The notes: generated by a model from the letters alone, not told the origin. A stretch of DNA of 64,000 nucleotides from Georgenia sp. TF02-10 (GCF_022759505.1 NZ_CP094289.1:1798001-1862000); one strand, 5' to 3'. Shown: positions 10,898-20,570, counted from the first letter of the stretch. Numbers and translations are program-made.

Positions 10898-13576
10898 GTG
10901 ACCGACTCCCGCCCACGCCTGCTGCTCATCGACGGACACTCCATGGCCTTCCGGGCGTTCTTCGCGCTGCCCGCGGAGAACTTCAGCACCAGCACCGGGC
11001 AGACCACGAACGCGGTCTACGGCTTCCTCTCCATGCTGCTGAAGCTGCTCGCCGACGAGCAGCCCACCCACCTCGCCGTCGCGTTCGACGTCTCCGACGT
11101 CACCTTCCGCACCGAGGAGTACGCGGAGTACAAGGCCGGCCGGGCGGAGACGCCGCAGCCGTTCCGCGGCCAGGTCCCGCTCATCCAGGAGGTCCTCGCG
11201 GCGATGAACGTCGCGGTGCTGGAGAAGCCGAACGTCGAGGCCGACGACATCATCGCCACCCTCGCCACCCAGGCCACCGCCGCCGGGATGGACGTGCTGA
11301 TCTGCTCCGGGGACCGGGACACCTTCCAGCTCGTCGACGAGGCCACCACCGTCCTGTACCCGATCCGCGGGGTCTCCACCCTCACCCGGATGACCCCGGA
11401 CGCCGTCGCCGAGAAGTACGGCGTCCCGCCCGAGCGCTACCCCGACCTCGCCGCCCTGGTGGGGGAGACCAGCGACAACCTGCCCGGCGTGCCCGGGGTC
11501 GGCCCGAAGACCGCCGCGAAGTGGATCCTGCAGTTCGACGGGCTCGACGGCGTCATCGGGCACGCCGACCAGGTCGGCGGCAAGGCCGGGCAGAGCCTGC
11601 GCGACCACCTCGACCAGGTGATCCGCAACCGGCGGCTCAACCACCTGCTGCGCGACCTGGAGCTGCCGCTGCGGCCGGACGACCTGGTGCGCCGCGACGT
11701 CGACCGCGAGCAGGTGCACCAGCTCTTCGACACCCTCGAGTTCACCACCCTGCGCGAGCGGCTCTTCGCCATCCTGCCCGCCTCCCCGGACGAGGCCGCC
11801 GCCCCGGCCGGCCCCCTCGAGGTCGACGTCGTCCCCGTGGGCCAGGCCGACGGCGGCCTCGCCGGCTGGCTCGCGGCCCGCCGCGGGCAGGTGCTCGGCC
11901 TGGACGTCACCGGCACCGTCCAGCACGGCACCGGCGACGCGTGGTCCCTGGCGGTCGGGGACGACGCCGGGCACGCCGTCACCGTCGACCTCACCGAGAT
12001 CGACGCCGACGCCGAGCAGGCGCTGGCCACCTGGCTCGCCGACCCGGCCGCCCCCAAGGCCCTGCACGAGGCGAAGACCGCCTGGCACGCCCTAGACGGG
12101 CGCGGCCTGCCGCTCGCCGGGGTCGCCTTCGACACCGCGCTCGGCGCCTACCTGTGCCACCCGGACCAGCGGCAGTACGCCCTGCCCGACCTCGCCGCCC
12201 GGTACCTGGGCCGGGAGATCGAGGAGGGCGACGCCGCCCAGGGCGTGCTCACCCTGGACGAGGCGGCCGGGGACCGCTACGCCGGGCTGCGCGCGGCCGC
12301 GGTCGCCGAGCTCGCCCAGGCCCTCGGCGCCGAGCTCGCGGACCGCGGCGCCGCCGCCCTGCTGCGGGACCTGGAGCTGCCCGTGCAGCGGGTGCTCGAG
12401 CGGATGGAGAAGGCCGGGATCGCCGCGGACACCGCCAACCTCGCCGAGCTCCAGGCCGGGTTCGACAACGCCGTCGCCCGCGCCGCCGAGCAGGCCTACG
12501 AGGCGATCGGGCACGAGGTTAACCTCTCCAGCCCCAAGCAGCTGCAGGAGGTCCTCTTCACCGAGCTCGACATGCCCCGGACCAAGCGCACCAAGACCGG
12601 CTACACCACCGACGCCGACGCACTGGCGGACCTGTACGTCAAGAGGCCCCACCCCTTCCTGGAGCACCTGCTGGCCCACCGGGACCAGATCCGGCTCCGG
12701 CAGACGGTGGAGGGCCTGCTCCGGACCGTCGCCCCGGACGGGCGGATCCACACCACCTTCCACCAGACCATCGCCGCCACCGGCCGGCTCAGCTCCACCG
12801 ACCCGAACCTGCAGAACATCCCGGTGCGCACCGAGGACGGCCTGCGCATCCGGGAGGGGTTCGTGGTGGGGGAGGGCTACGAGTGCCTGCTCACCGCCGA
12901 CTACTCCCAGATCGAGATGCGGATCATGGCGCACCTCTCCGGCGACGCCGGGCTCATCGCGGCCTTCCGGTCCGGCGAGGACCTGCACTCCTACGTCGGC
13001 TCCCGCGTCTTCGAGGTCCCCACCGACGCCGTCACCCCGGCCCAGCGCTCGAAGATCAAGGCGATGAGCTACGGCCTGGCGTACGGGCTGAGCGCGTTCG
13101 GGCTCTCCCGTCAGCTCGGCGTCGACGTCGAGGAGGCCCGGACCCTGATGGACGACTACTTCGAGCGGTTCGGCGGCGTCCGGGACTACCTCACCGGCGT
13201 CGTCGCGCAGGCCCGCCGGACCGGGTACACCGAGACCATCATGGGCCGGCGGCGATACCTGCCGGACCTGACCAGCGACAACCGGCAGCGGCGGGACATG
13301 GCCGAGCGGATGGCCCTCAACGCCCCGATCCAGGGCTCGGCCGCGGACATCATCAAGGTCGCGATGATCGGGGTGCGGTGGGCCCTGGACGACGCCGGCC
13401 TGGCGTCCCGGCTGCTCCTCCAGGTCCACGACGAGCTCGTCCTGGAGGTGGCCCCGGGGGAGCGGGAGAGGGTCGAGGCGCTGGTCCGCGAGCAGATGGC
13501 GGCGGCCGCCGACCTGCAGGTCCCGCTGGACGTCTCGGTCGGCTGGGGCCGGTCCTGGCGGGACGCCGCGCACTGA
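10898..13576 (+). CDS. polA: DNA polymerase I
   Basis: Gap-filling and primer-removing polymerase used after excision repair and in lagging-strand maturation. Domains: 5' nuclease (residues 1-300; SGDRDTFQLV and the helix-hairpin-helix GVPGVGPKTAAKWI), a central exonuclease-like domain (about 305-500) lacking an obvious set of proofreading acidic residues, and family A polymerase with motif A DYSQIEMRI, motif B RSKIKAMSYGLAYGLS and motif C QVHDELVLE. Length 892 aa is normal. The start is set by the -10 spacing and by the conserved RPRLLLIDGHSMAFRAFFA. Confidence 0.97.
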   Translation: MTDSRPRLLLIDGHSMAFRAFFALPAENFSTSTGQTTNAVYGFLSMLLKLLADEQPTHLAVAFDVSDVTFRTEEYAEYKAGRAETPQPFRGQVPLIQEVLAAMNVAVLEKPNVEADDIIATLATQATAAGMDVLICSGDRDTFQLVDEATTVLYPIRGVSTLTRMTPDAVAEKYGVPPERYPDLAALVGETSDNLPGVPGVGPKTAAKWILQFDGLDGVIGHADQVGGKAGQSLRDHLDQVIRNRRLNHLLRDLELPLRPDDLVRRDVDREQVHQLFDTLEFTTLRERLFAILPASPDEAAAPAGPLEVDVVPVGQADGGLAGWLAARRGQVLGLDVTGTVQHGTGDAWSLAVGDDAGHAVTVDLTEIDADAEQALATWLADPAAPKALHEAKTAWHALDGRGLPLAGVAFDTALGAYLCHPDQRQYALPDLAARYLGREIEEGDAAQGVLTLDEAAGDRYAGLRAAAVAELAQALGAELADRGAAALLRDLELPVQRVLERMEKAGIAADTANLAELQAGFDNAVARAAEQAYEAIGHEVNLSSPKQLQEVLFTELDMPRTKRTKTGYTTDADALADLYVKRPHPFLEHLLAHRDQIRLRQTVEGLLRTVAPDGRIHTTFHQTIAATGRLSSTDPNLQNIPVRTEDGLRIREGFVVGEGYECLLTADYSQIEMRIMAHLSGDAGLIAAFRSGEDLHSYVGSRVFEVPTDAVTPAQRSKIKAMSYGLAYGLSAFGLSRQLGVDVEEARTLMDDYFERFGGVRDYLTGVVAQARRTGYTETIMGRRRYLPDLTSDNRQRRDMAERMALNAPIQGSAADIIKVAMIGVRWALDDAGLASRLLLQVHDELVLEVAPGERERVEALVREQMAAAADLQVPLDVSVGWGRSWRDAAH

Positions 13577-13592
13577 GCGGATCGCACGGCCC

Positions 13593-14561
13593 TCAAGGAC
13601 CGGCGGGAGCGCCGTCCCGGCTCGGTGCCTCGGCGCCGTGGCCGCGGCGGTAGGCCGACGGGCTGACCGAGTGGATCCGGCCGAACTGCCGGGTGAAGTA
13701 CAGCGGGTCGGAGTAGCCGACCTGGGCGGCGATCGAGGAGACGGAGCGGTCGGTGGTGTCGAGGAGCTCGCGCGCCTCGGCCATCCGCAGGCGCGTCTGG
13801 TACTCCAGCACCCCGAAGCCGGTGGCGCGGCGGAACCGGGCGGCGAAGTGCGACTGGCTCAGGCCGGCCATCTCGGCCAGCTCGGGCACGGATATCCGCT
13901 CGGACAGGTTGGCCCGCAGGTACTCCAGCACGCTCTCGACCGGGTCGCTGCCGCCGGGCGCCGGGGCCCGCCGGTAGGCGGCCACGAGGGCCAGCGCGTG
14001 CCAGGCGGCACCGGCGGCCGCCACCAGGCTGGAGGTCGTCTCGTCGTGCTCCATGCGGCGCAGGACGGTGTTGAGCAGCGAGACGACGCGCGGCGGGTCG
14101 CCCAGCCGCACCACCGGCCGCGCCGCGCTCGCGCCGGTCGCGGCGAGCAGCCCAGGAACCGCGTCCCCGACGACGTGCATCCACCAGATCGTCCAGGGGT
14201 CGGCCGGATCGGCCTCGTAGCCGTGCGGCTCCCCGGGGGGCAGGACCAGCGCATGCCCCTGGGTCACCCGGTGCCGCCCGGACCGCAGCGAGCAGACGCC
14301 CTGACCGGCCACGCAGACGATCACGATGCTCTGCCCGGCCCCGCGCGGCCGAGACCGCCCGTGCCGCAGGGCGCGGGGGAAGAACCCGACGTCGGTGACC
14401 AGGAGCTGGGAGGTCGCCGGCCGCCGTCGGGCCTGCTCCAGGAGCGGGCGCGGCAGCACGCGCATCCGCTGCCCCGGGAACCCGTCGCGCTTGTGCTCGG
14501 CGGCCCAGGCGGGGTCCGGGCGGACCAGAGGATCGTCCATGTGCTCCGTCGGATGCGACAT
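13593..14561 (-). CDS. AraC-family transcriptional regulator
   Basis: Probable sugar-responsive regulator of the adjacent divergent cluster. The N-terminal half is a cupin-like sensor (HALVLPPGEPHGYEADP, about residues 90-105). The C-terminal 100 residues hold the two helix-turn-helix units: ISVPELAEMAGLSQSHFAARF and SVSSIAAQVGYSDPLYFTRQF, ending in the family's SPSAYRR. Length 322 aa is typical. The start MSHPTEH is supported by TATGCT 6 nt upstream. Its start codon is only 36 bp from that of the divergent DUF5107 gene. Confidence 0.9.
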   Translation of the reverse strand: MSHPTEHMDDPLVRPDPAWAAEHKRDGFPGQRMRVLPRPLLEQARRRPATSQLLVTDVGFFPRALRHGRSRPRGAGQSIVIVCVAGQGVCSLRSGRHRVTQGHALVLPPGEPHGYEADPADPWTIWWMHVVGDAVPGLLAATGASAARPVVRLGDPPRVVSLLNTVLRRMEHDETTSSLVAAAGAAWHALALVAAYRRAPAPGGSDPVESVLEYLRANLSERISVPELAEMAGLSQSHFAARFRRATGFGVLEYQTRLRMAEARELLDTTDRSVSSIAAQVGYSDPLYFTRQFGRIHSVSPSAYRRGHGAEAPSRDGAPAGP

Positions 14562-14567
14562 TCCGGG

Positions 14568-14590
14568 AGCATAACCGCCGCTCCTAGCGT
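14568..14590. promoter_or_regulatory. Back-to-back leaderless promoters of araC-type gene and DUF5107 gene
   Basis: On the minus strand TATGCT (14573-14568) ends 6 nt before the regulator ATG. On the plus strand TAGCGT (14585-14590) ends 7 nt before the DUF5107 ATG. The -10 boxes are 11 bp apart, so each promoter's -35 region overlaps the other promoter or start. Simultaneous occupation seems impossible, which suggests mutual exclusion and autoregulation. Confidence 0.6.
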
Positions 14591-14597
14591 TCACGCC

Positions 14598-17500
14598 ATG
14601 CCCAACGACGCGTCTCGCCTGGACCTCCCGCCCGTCCCGACCGAGCAGATGACCGCACCGGTCGCGGCCTGGCGCGAGCCGGTCACCATCGACACCTACC
14701 TGCCCGCGGCCCCGGACCGGTACCCGGCCTACCTGGAGAACCGCGTCTACCAGGGGTCCTCCGGCCGGATCTACCCCTTGCCGTTCCACGAGCGCATCGA
14801 GCAGACCAAGCGGCCGCGGCGCTGGGACGCGATCCACCTGGAGAACGCCTGGGTCCGGCTGATGGTGCTGCCCGAGCTGGGCGGCCGGATCCACGTCGGG
14901 CTGGACAAGTCCAACGGCTACGACTTCTTCTACCGCAACAACGTGATCAAGCCGGCGCTGGTCGGGCTCGCCGGACCGTGGATCTCCGGCGGCGTGGAGC
15001 TGAACTGGCCGCAGCACCACCGGCCGGCAACCTTCCTGCCGACGGACGCCTTCATCGAGCACGAGGACGACGGCGCGGTCACCGTCTGGTGCTCCGACCA
15101 CGACCCCTTCGCCCGGATGAAGGGCATGCACGGCATCCGGCTGCGCCCGGACAGCGCTCTCATCGAGCTGCGGGTGCGGCTGTTCAACCGCACCGAGGAC
15201 GTCCAGACCTTCCTGTGGTGGGCCAACGCCGCCGCCCGGGTGGACGACCAGTACCAGTCGTTCTTCCCCACCGACGTCCGCTTCGTCGCCGACCACGCCA
15301 AGCGCGCGGTCACCACCTTCCCCCGTGCCGACCGCCCGTACTACGGCGTCGACTACCCGGCGCGGGTCACCCCCGAGCGGCCCGACGGCGACCGGATCGA
15401 CTGGTACCGCAACATCCCGGTCCCCACCTCCTACATGTGCCTGGGGACCCAGGACGACTTCTTCGGCGGGTACGACCACGGCGCCCGGGCCGGCTTCGTG
15501 CACTGGGCCGACCACCGGATCGCGCCCGGGAAGAAGCAGTGGACCTGGGGAAACTCGCCGTTCGGCTGGGCCTGGGACGACAACCTGACCGACGGCGACG
15601 GCCCGTACGTCGAGCTGATGGCCGGCGTCTTCACCGACAACCAGCCGGACTTCACCTTCCTCGCCCCAGGCGAGACCAAGTCCTTCAGCCAGTTCTGGTA
15701 CCCGATCCGCGAGGTCGGACCGGTGCACCAGGCGACCCTGGAGGCCGCGGTCCGCCTCGACGTCGAGCCGCTCGCCGACGTCGAGCCGCTCGCCGACGTC
15801 GAGCCGCTCGCCGACGTCGAGCCGGCCGCCGACGCCGCGCCGCTGGCCGACGGCGAGCCGGCCGCCGACCCCGCGCCGGCCGCCGACCCCGCGCCGGCCG
15901 CGGGCGGGAGCCCCGCCGAGGCGACCGAGATCCGCCTCGGCGTGGCGGTGACCCGCCCGCGGCGCGACGTCGAGGTCACCCTCACCCGCGCCGACGGGAC
16001 GGTCCTGCTGTCCGAGCGCGTCGACGCCGACCCGGGCCGCCCGGTGCTGCGCCGCCTCGTGGTGGCGCAGGCCCTGGCGCCCACGGACGTCACGGCCACC
16101 GTCCGCAGCGGGCCGGAGGTCCTGATCCGCTGGACCCACCGGGCCGCGCCCGCGGACGTCGTCGTCCCCGACCCGGCCCGCGAGCCCGCGGCGCCCGCGG
16201 ACATCGCCTCCCTGGAGGAGCTCCTGCTCACCGCCCGCCACCTCGACCAGTACCGCCACGCCACCCGGTCTTCCGAGCCGTACTGGCTCGAGGCGCTGGC
16301 GCGCGACCCCGGCAACAGCCGGGCGAACGTGGCGCTCGGCGTGCGCCGGCTGCGGTCCGGGCGCTACGAGGAGGCCGAGCGCTACCTGCGCACCGCCGTC
16401 GAGCGCGAGACCACGCTCAACCCCAACCCGCCGGACGGTGAGCCCTTCTACCAGCTCGCCCGGGTGCTGGAGCGGACCGGGCGGGCGGCGCAGGCCCGGG
16501 ACCTGTACGGCAAGGCCGCCTGGTCGGCCGCCTGGCGGTCCCCGGCGGGCCTGGCCACGGCGCGCCTCGACGCCCGCGCCGGCCGTCCGGCCGACGCGCT
16601 CGCCGCCGCTCGGGAGGTCCTCGAGACCGACGCCGGGCACCTGCAGGCGCGCGCCGTCGCGGCCGTGGCGCTGCGACGCCTCGGCCGGCCGGCGGAGGCG
16701 GCGGAGGTCCTGGCCGCCTCGGCGGCCCTGGACCCGCTGGACATGTGGACGCGGGACCTCGCGGGCCGGGAGCTGACCGCGGACGCCCCGACGCTCCTCG
16801 ACGTCGCCCTCGAGCACGCGAGCGTCGGCCAGACCGACGACGCCCTCCGGCTGCTCCACCGGGCGGCCGGGAGCCCGACCCACCCGGGCCAGGTCAACGT
16901 CGCACCGCTGGCGCACTACCACCGCGCGGACCTGCTCCGCCGGGCCGGCCGGGCGGAGGAGGCGCGCGCGGCCCACCGCGACGCGCTCGCCGCCGACGCC
17001 ACGTCCTGCCTCGCCTCCCGCCTCGACGACGCGGACATGCTGGTCCGGACCGTCGCCGCGTGGCCCGACGACGCCCGGGCCTGGGCGCTGCTCGGGCACT
17101 GGCTGTACTTCGAGCGGCGCTACACCGACGCCGTCGCGGCGTGGCGCCGGTCCGTCGCGGCCGACGGCGGCGACGCCGTCGTGCGCCGCAACCTCGCCGT
17201 CGCCGAGGTCAACGTGCTGGGCCGCCCCGCGGAGGCCGCGCGCTGGTACGAGCGGGCCCTAGAGGCCGCGCCGGGCGACGCCCGGCTGGTCTACGAGTCC
17301 GACCAGCTCGCCAAGCGCAGGGGCATCCCGGCCGTGGAGCGGCTGGCCCGGCTGGAGGGGCTGCGCGAGGTCGTCGCCGAGCGCGACGACCTGACGGTGG
17401 AGCTGGCGGAGCTCCTCACCGCCCAGGACCGGCCCGAGGAGGCGCTCGCGATCCTCGGCGGCCGGCGGTTCCAGCCGTGGGAGGGCGGCGAGGGACGCGT

Positions 17501-18122
17501 GCTCGGGGCCTGGGACGAGGCGTCGCTGGCGCTGGCCCGGGGGGCGATGGCCGACGGCGACCCGGTCCGCGCCGTCACGCTCCTGCAGGGAGCGCTCGCT
17601 CCGCCTGCCAACCTGGGCGAGGCGCGGCACCCGCTGGCCAACTGCGCCCACCTGCTCCTCGCCCTCGGCGACGCCTACGAGCGCGCCGGCGAGGACGAGC
17701 GCGCCCGGCATGCGTGGCAGGAGGCGGCCACGTTCGCCGGCGACTTCCGCACCATGAGCGCGGTCCCGTACTCGGAGATGACGTACTACTCCGTGCTCGC
17801 CTGCCGGCGGCTCGGTCGGGCGGCCGACGAGCGCGAGCTCCTCGCGGGCCTGGAGCGCTACACCCGCCACCTGGCCCAGGAGCCGGCGACGGTGGACTAC
17901 TTCGCCACCTCCCTGCCGACGATGCTGCTGTTCACAGAGGATGTCCAGGCCACGAGGGACACCACGGTGCTGCTGCTGCGCGCCCAGCTCCGGCTGCTCG
18001 ACGGGCAGGGCGCCGAGGCCCGGGCGCTGGTGGACCAGGTCCTCGAGCGTGACCCGAGCCTGGTGCGTGCGCTCGACATCCGACGTGCCACGGCCGAGCA
18101 GGAGGCACCCCGCCCCCTGTGA
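14598..18122 (+). CDS. DUF5107 domain protein with tetratricopeptide repeats
   Basis: A large cytosolic protein (1174 aa, no signal peptide) at the head of a sugar-use cluster. Residues about 35-370 form a DUF5107-type beta domain (LPELGGRIHVGLDK, ISGGVELNWPQHHRP), resembling mutarotase-like folds; residues 388-436 are an Asp/Val/Glu/Pro repeat linker; residues about 530-1160 are a long array of TPR-like helices (RANVALGVRRLRSGRYEEAERYLRTA). The family's chemistry is unsettled; association with oligosaccharide import and glycosidases suggests carbohydrate recognition or processing. Start supported by TAGCGT 7 nt upstream. Confidence 0.85.
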   Translation: MPNDASRLDLPPVPTEQMTAPVAAWREPVTIDTYLPAAPDRYPAYLENRVYQGSSGRIYPLPFHERIEQTKRPRRWDAIHLENAWVRLMVLPELGGRIHVGLDKSNGYDFFYRNNVIKPALVGLAGPWISGGVELNWPQHHRPATFLPTDAFIEHEDDGAVTVWCSDHDPFARMKGMHGIRLRPDSALIELRVRLFNRTEDVQTFLWWANAAARVDDQYQSFFPTDVRFVADHAKRAVTTFPRADRPYYGVDYPARVTPERPDGDRIDWYRNIPVPTSYMCLGTQDDFFGGYDHGARAGFVHWADHRIAPGKKQWTWGNSPFGWAWDDNLTDGDGPYVELMAGVFTDNQPDFTFLAPGETKSFSQFWYPIREVGPVHQATLEAAVRLDVEPLADVEPLADVEPLADVEPAADAAPLADGEPAADPAPAADPAPAAGGSPAEATEIRLGVAVTRPRRDVEVTLTRADGTVLLSERVDADPGRPVLRRLVVAQALAPTDVTATVRSGPEVLIRWTHRAAPADVVVPDPAREPAAPADIASLEELLLTARHLDQYRHATRSSEPYWLEALARDPGNSRANVALGVRRLRSGRYEEAERYLRTAVERETTLNPNPPDGEPFYQLARVLERTGRAAQARDLYGKAAWSAAWRSPAGLATARLDARAGRPADALAAAREVLETDAGHLQARAVAAVALRRLGRPAEAAEVLAASAALDPLDMWTRDLAGRELTADAPTLLDVALEHASVGQTDDALRLLHRAAGSPTHPGQVNVAPLAHYHRADLLRRAGRAEEARAAHRDALAADATSCLASRLDDADMLVRTVAAWPDDARAWALLGHWLYFERRYTDAVAAWRRSVAADGGDAVVRRNLAVAEVNVLGRPAEAARWYERALEAAPGDARLVYESDQLAKRRGIPAVERLARLEGLREVVAERDDLTVELAELLTAQDRPEEALAILGGRRFQPWEGGEGRVLGAWDEASLALARGAMADGDPVRAVTLLQGALAPPANLGEARHPLANCAHLLLALGDAYERAGEDERARHAWQEAATFAGDFRTMSAVPYSEMTYYSVLACRRLGRAADERELLAGLERYTRHLAQEPATVDYFATSLPTMLLFTEDVQATRDTTVLLLRAQLRLLDGQGAEARALVDQVLERDPSLVRALDIRRATAEQEAPRPL
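15759..15830 (+). repeat. 18-bp tandem repeat in the DUF5107 gene linker
   Basis: Four copies of GACGTCGAGCCGCTCGCC (the fourth with GGCC in place of CTCG) encode repeated DVEPLA. A related Ala/Asp/Pro run continues to about 15905. The repeat joins the DUF5107 domain to the following domain and keeps frame. Confidence 0.88.
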
Positions 18123-18167
18123 CACCACCCCTGTGACACCACTGCGCCGGCCCGGCCGGGCCGGCGC
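18114..18167 (+). repeat. Stop-codon duplication and 24-bp palindrome before the sugar-binding protein gene
   Basis: CCCCTGTGACACCAC occurs twice with period 14 (18114 and 18128), duplicating the TGA stop of the DUF5107 gene. It is followed at 18144-18167 by a perfect 24-bp G/C palindrome. The stem could partly terminate transcription or protect the downstream transporter mRNA. Confidence 0.7.
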
Positions 18168-18225
18168 CGGAAACCCACCACCGCACGGGCTGCGGAGCTC
18201 GCGCGGACCGAGAGGAGAAGTCGCA

Positions 18226-19605
18226 ATGATGCAACGCGGAATCGGTCGCACGCCGAGGCGGCAGGCACGACGAGGGGCGGCGGCGCTGGCCGCGGCCGGG
18301 GCGGCGGCCCTGCTGGTCGCCGGGTGCGGCGGCGGGTCCGGCGGCCCGGAGGCGGCCGACGCGGAGCCGGCTCCGGCGAGCCGCGAGCCGGGCGAGCAGG
18401 TCGACCTGACCTTCTGGTCGTGGGTCCCCGGTGTGGACAAGGCCGTTGACCTGTGGAACTCGGAGAACCCCGACGTGCAGGTCAAGCTCGAGCAGATCCC
18501 CACCGGCAGCGCCGGCGGCTACGCCAAGATGTACTCCGCCCTCGAGGCCGGCGAGGGAGCCCCTGACCTCGCCCAGGTGGAGTACCAGGAGGTCCCCGGC
18601 TTCCTGCTCGAGGGCGGCCTGGTCGACCTCGCCGAGTACGGGGCGGAGGAGCACCAGGACGAGTTCGTCGACTGGCAGTGGCAGCAGGGAGTGTTCGGCG
18701 ACGGCGTCTACGCCATCCCGCAGGCCTCCGGCCCCATGGCCATGTTCTACCGCGAGGATCTCTTCACCCAGTGGGGCATCGAGGTGCCCACCACCTGGGA
18801 GGAGTTCCGGGCGGCGGCGGAGGCGGTCCGCGCGGCGGATCCGGAGGCGTACATCTCCACGTTCCCGCCAGGGAACTCCGCCTGGTTTGCCTCGCTCGCC
18901 TGGCAGAACGGCGGCCAGTGGTTCGGGATCGACGGCGAAACCTGGACGGTGGACATCGACAACGAGCAGACCCGCGAGGTGGCCGAGTACTGGGACGGCA
19001 TGGTCCGCGACGGGCTGGTCAAGACCGACCCCGACTTCGCCAACGGCTGGTACAGCGACCTGCAGTCGGGCCGGATCGTCGGCTGGGTCGGTGCGCAGTG
19101 GGGGGACGCGATCCTCGCCGGCAACGCCCCGGACACCGCCGGCAAGTGGCGGGTCGCGCCGATGCCGCAGTGGGAGGAGGACGGGGAGTTCGCCTCCGCC
19201 AACTGGGGCGGGTCCTCCACGGCGGTCCTGACCGGTACGGAGTACCCGACCGAGGCGATGGAGTTCGCGGTGTGGCTCAACACCGACCCGGAGAGCATCG
19301 ACCTGCTGGTCGAGGGCGGGTACGGCTGGCCGGCGGCCGCCGACGCCCTCGAGGGCTCCACCCTCGACCGCGAGTACGAGTTCTTCGGCGGGCAGAAGAT
19401 CAACGACGTCTTCGCCGAGGCCGACCAGGCGATCGACCGCGACTGGTCCTGGATCCCCACCACCGCGGCGGCCTACCAGCACCTCAACGACGGGTTCCAG
19501 CGGGCGATCGCCGGCGAGGGCAGCTTCGTGGAGACGCTCGAGGAGGCGCAGCGCGAGACGGTCGCCGACCTGGAGGCCAAGGGGCTGCAGGTGGATGCGC
19601 CGTGA
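18226..19605 (+). CDS. ABC sugar transporter, substrate-binding lipoprotein
   Basis: Extracellular family 1 solute-binding protein of a carbohydrate importer. A signal peptide with basic N-region ends in the lipobox LVAGC (Cys34), so Lgt would anchor it to the membrane. The mature part starts with DLTFWSWVPGVDKAVDLWN, typical of the family. AGGAG lies 8 nt before the first ATG; a second ATG follows directly. Length 459 aa. It overlaps the first permease by GTGA. No ATP-binding subunit is encoded nearby, so a shared MsiK-type ATPase elsewhere is likely. Confidence 0.92.
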   Translation: MMQRGIGRTPRRQARRGAAALAAAGAAALLVAGCGGGSGGPEAADAEPAPASREPGEQVDLTFWSWVPGVDKAVDLWNSENPDVQVKLEQIPTGSAGGYAKMYSALEAGEGAPDLAQVEYQEVPGFLLEGGLVDLAEYGAEEHQDEFVDWQWQQGVFGDGVYAIPQASGPMAMFYREDLFTQWGIEVPTTWEEFRAAAEAVRAADPEAYISTFPPGNSAWFASLAWQNGGQWFGIDGETWTVDIDNEQTREVAEYWDGMVRDGLVKTDPDFANGWYSDLQSGRIVGWVGAQWGDAILAGNAPDTAGKWRVAPMPQWEEDGEFASANWGGSSTAVLTGTEYPTEAMEFAVWLNTDPESIDLLVEGGYGWPAAADALEGSTLDREYEFFGGQKINDVFAEADQAIDRDWSWIPTTAAAYQHLNDGFQRAIAGEGSFVETLEEAQRETVADLEAKGLQVDAP

Positions 19606-20570
19606 GCCGCGCCGCCACGCCGAGCCGGCGGCGCACCCGCGCCGCCACGCCGAGCCGGCGGCGCACCCGCGCCGCCACGCCGAGCCGGCGGCGCACCCGC
19701 GCCGCGCTCGGCTTCCTCACCCCGTTCCTGGCGCTGTACGCGGCGTTCTTCGTCCTGCCGATCGGGTACGCCCTCTACCAGAGCCTGCTCACCACGGTGC
19801 GCACCGGACCGCTCGGGATGGGCGGCGCCGAGCGCGTCTTCGCCGGGCTGAGCAACTACCAGGCGGCGCTCGGCGACCAGGCTTTCCTCGACAGCCTCGT
19901 GCGGGTGGCGATCTTCGGCGTCGTGCAGGTGCCGGTGATGATCGGCCTGGCGACGGTGCTCGCCCTGGTGCTCGACTCCGCGTCGGCCCGGGGCGTGCGG
20001 TTCTTCCGCAGCTCCTACTTCCTGCCGTACGGCGTGCCGGGGGTGATCGCCTCGATCCTCTGGGGCTTCCTGTACACGCCCGGCGTGAGCCCCATCGTGG
20101 ACGTCCTCGGCTCGATCGGGGTCGAGGTGAGCTTCCTCGACGGCGGCTCGGTGCTGTGGTCGATCCTGAACATCGTGACCTGGCAGTTCGCCGGTTACAA
20201 CGTGCTGATCATCGTGGCCCAGCTCAACTCGATCGACCGGGACCTGTACGAGGCGGCGCGGATCGACGGCGCCAACGCGTGGCACCTCGTGCGGCACGTC
20301 AAGCTGCCGCTCATCACGCCCGCGCTCGTGCTGACGACGGTCTTCACGATCATCGGCAGCCTCCAGCTGTTCGCCGAACCGTTGGTGCTCCGGCCGATCA
20401 GCAACGCCATCTCCATGACGTACACGCCCAACCTGGCGGCGTACACGCAGGCGTTCGTGAACAACAACTACAGCCTCGCGGCCGCCCAGGCGGTCATCCT
20501 CGCGCTGGTCGCCGGCGTCCTCTCCTTCGGCTTCCTCCGCCTCGTGAACAGGAAGGGAGCGGACACGTGA
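19602..20570 (+). CDS. ABC sugar transporter permease (MalF type)
   Basis: Inner-membrane subunit with six predicted helices; the cytoplasmic EAA loop that docks the ATPase is YEAARIDGANAWHLVRHVKLP. The GTG start overlaps the stop of the binding-protein gene (GTGA), which implies translational coupling. The first 35 residues are unusual: three copies of RAATPSRRRT encoded by a 30-bp tandem repeat, giving a strongly basic N-terminal extension. A real start after the repeats is less likely because coupling and reading frame favour the GTG. Confidence 0.92.
   Translation: MSRAATPSRRRTRAATPSRRRTRAATPSRRRTRAALGFLTPFLALYAAFFVLPIGYALYQSLLTTVRTGPLGMGGAERVFAGLSNYQAALGDQAFLDSLVRVAIFGVVQVPVMIGLATVLALVLDSASARGVRFFRSSYFLPYGVPGVIASILWGFLYTPGVSPIVDVLGSIGVEVSFLDGGSVLWSILNIVTWQFAGYNVLIIVAQLNSIDRDLYEAARIDGANAWHLVRHVKLPLITPALVLTTVFTIIGSLQLFAEPLVLRPISNAISMTYTPNLAAYTQAFVNNNYSLAAAQAVILALVAGVLSFGFLRLVNRKGADT
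19608..19697 (+). repeat. 30-bp tandem repeat in the permease N-terminus
   Basis: Three identical 30-bp copies start at 19608, 19638 and 19668, with a short fourth fragment from 19698. Each encodes RAATPSRRRT. Lengths are multiples of three, so copy number can vary without frameshift. Confidence 0.93.
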
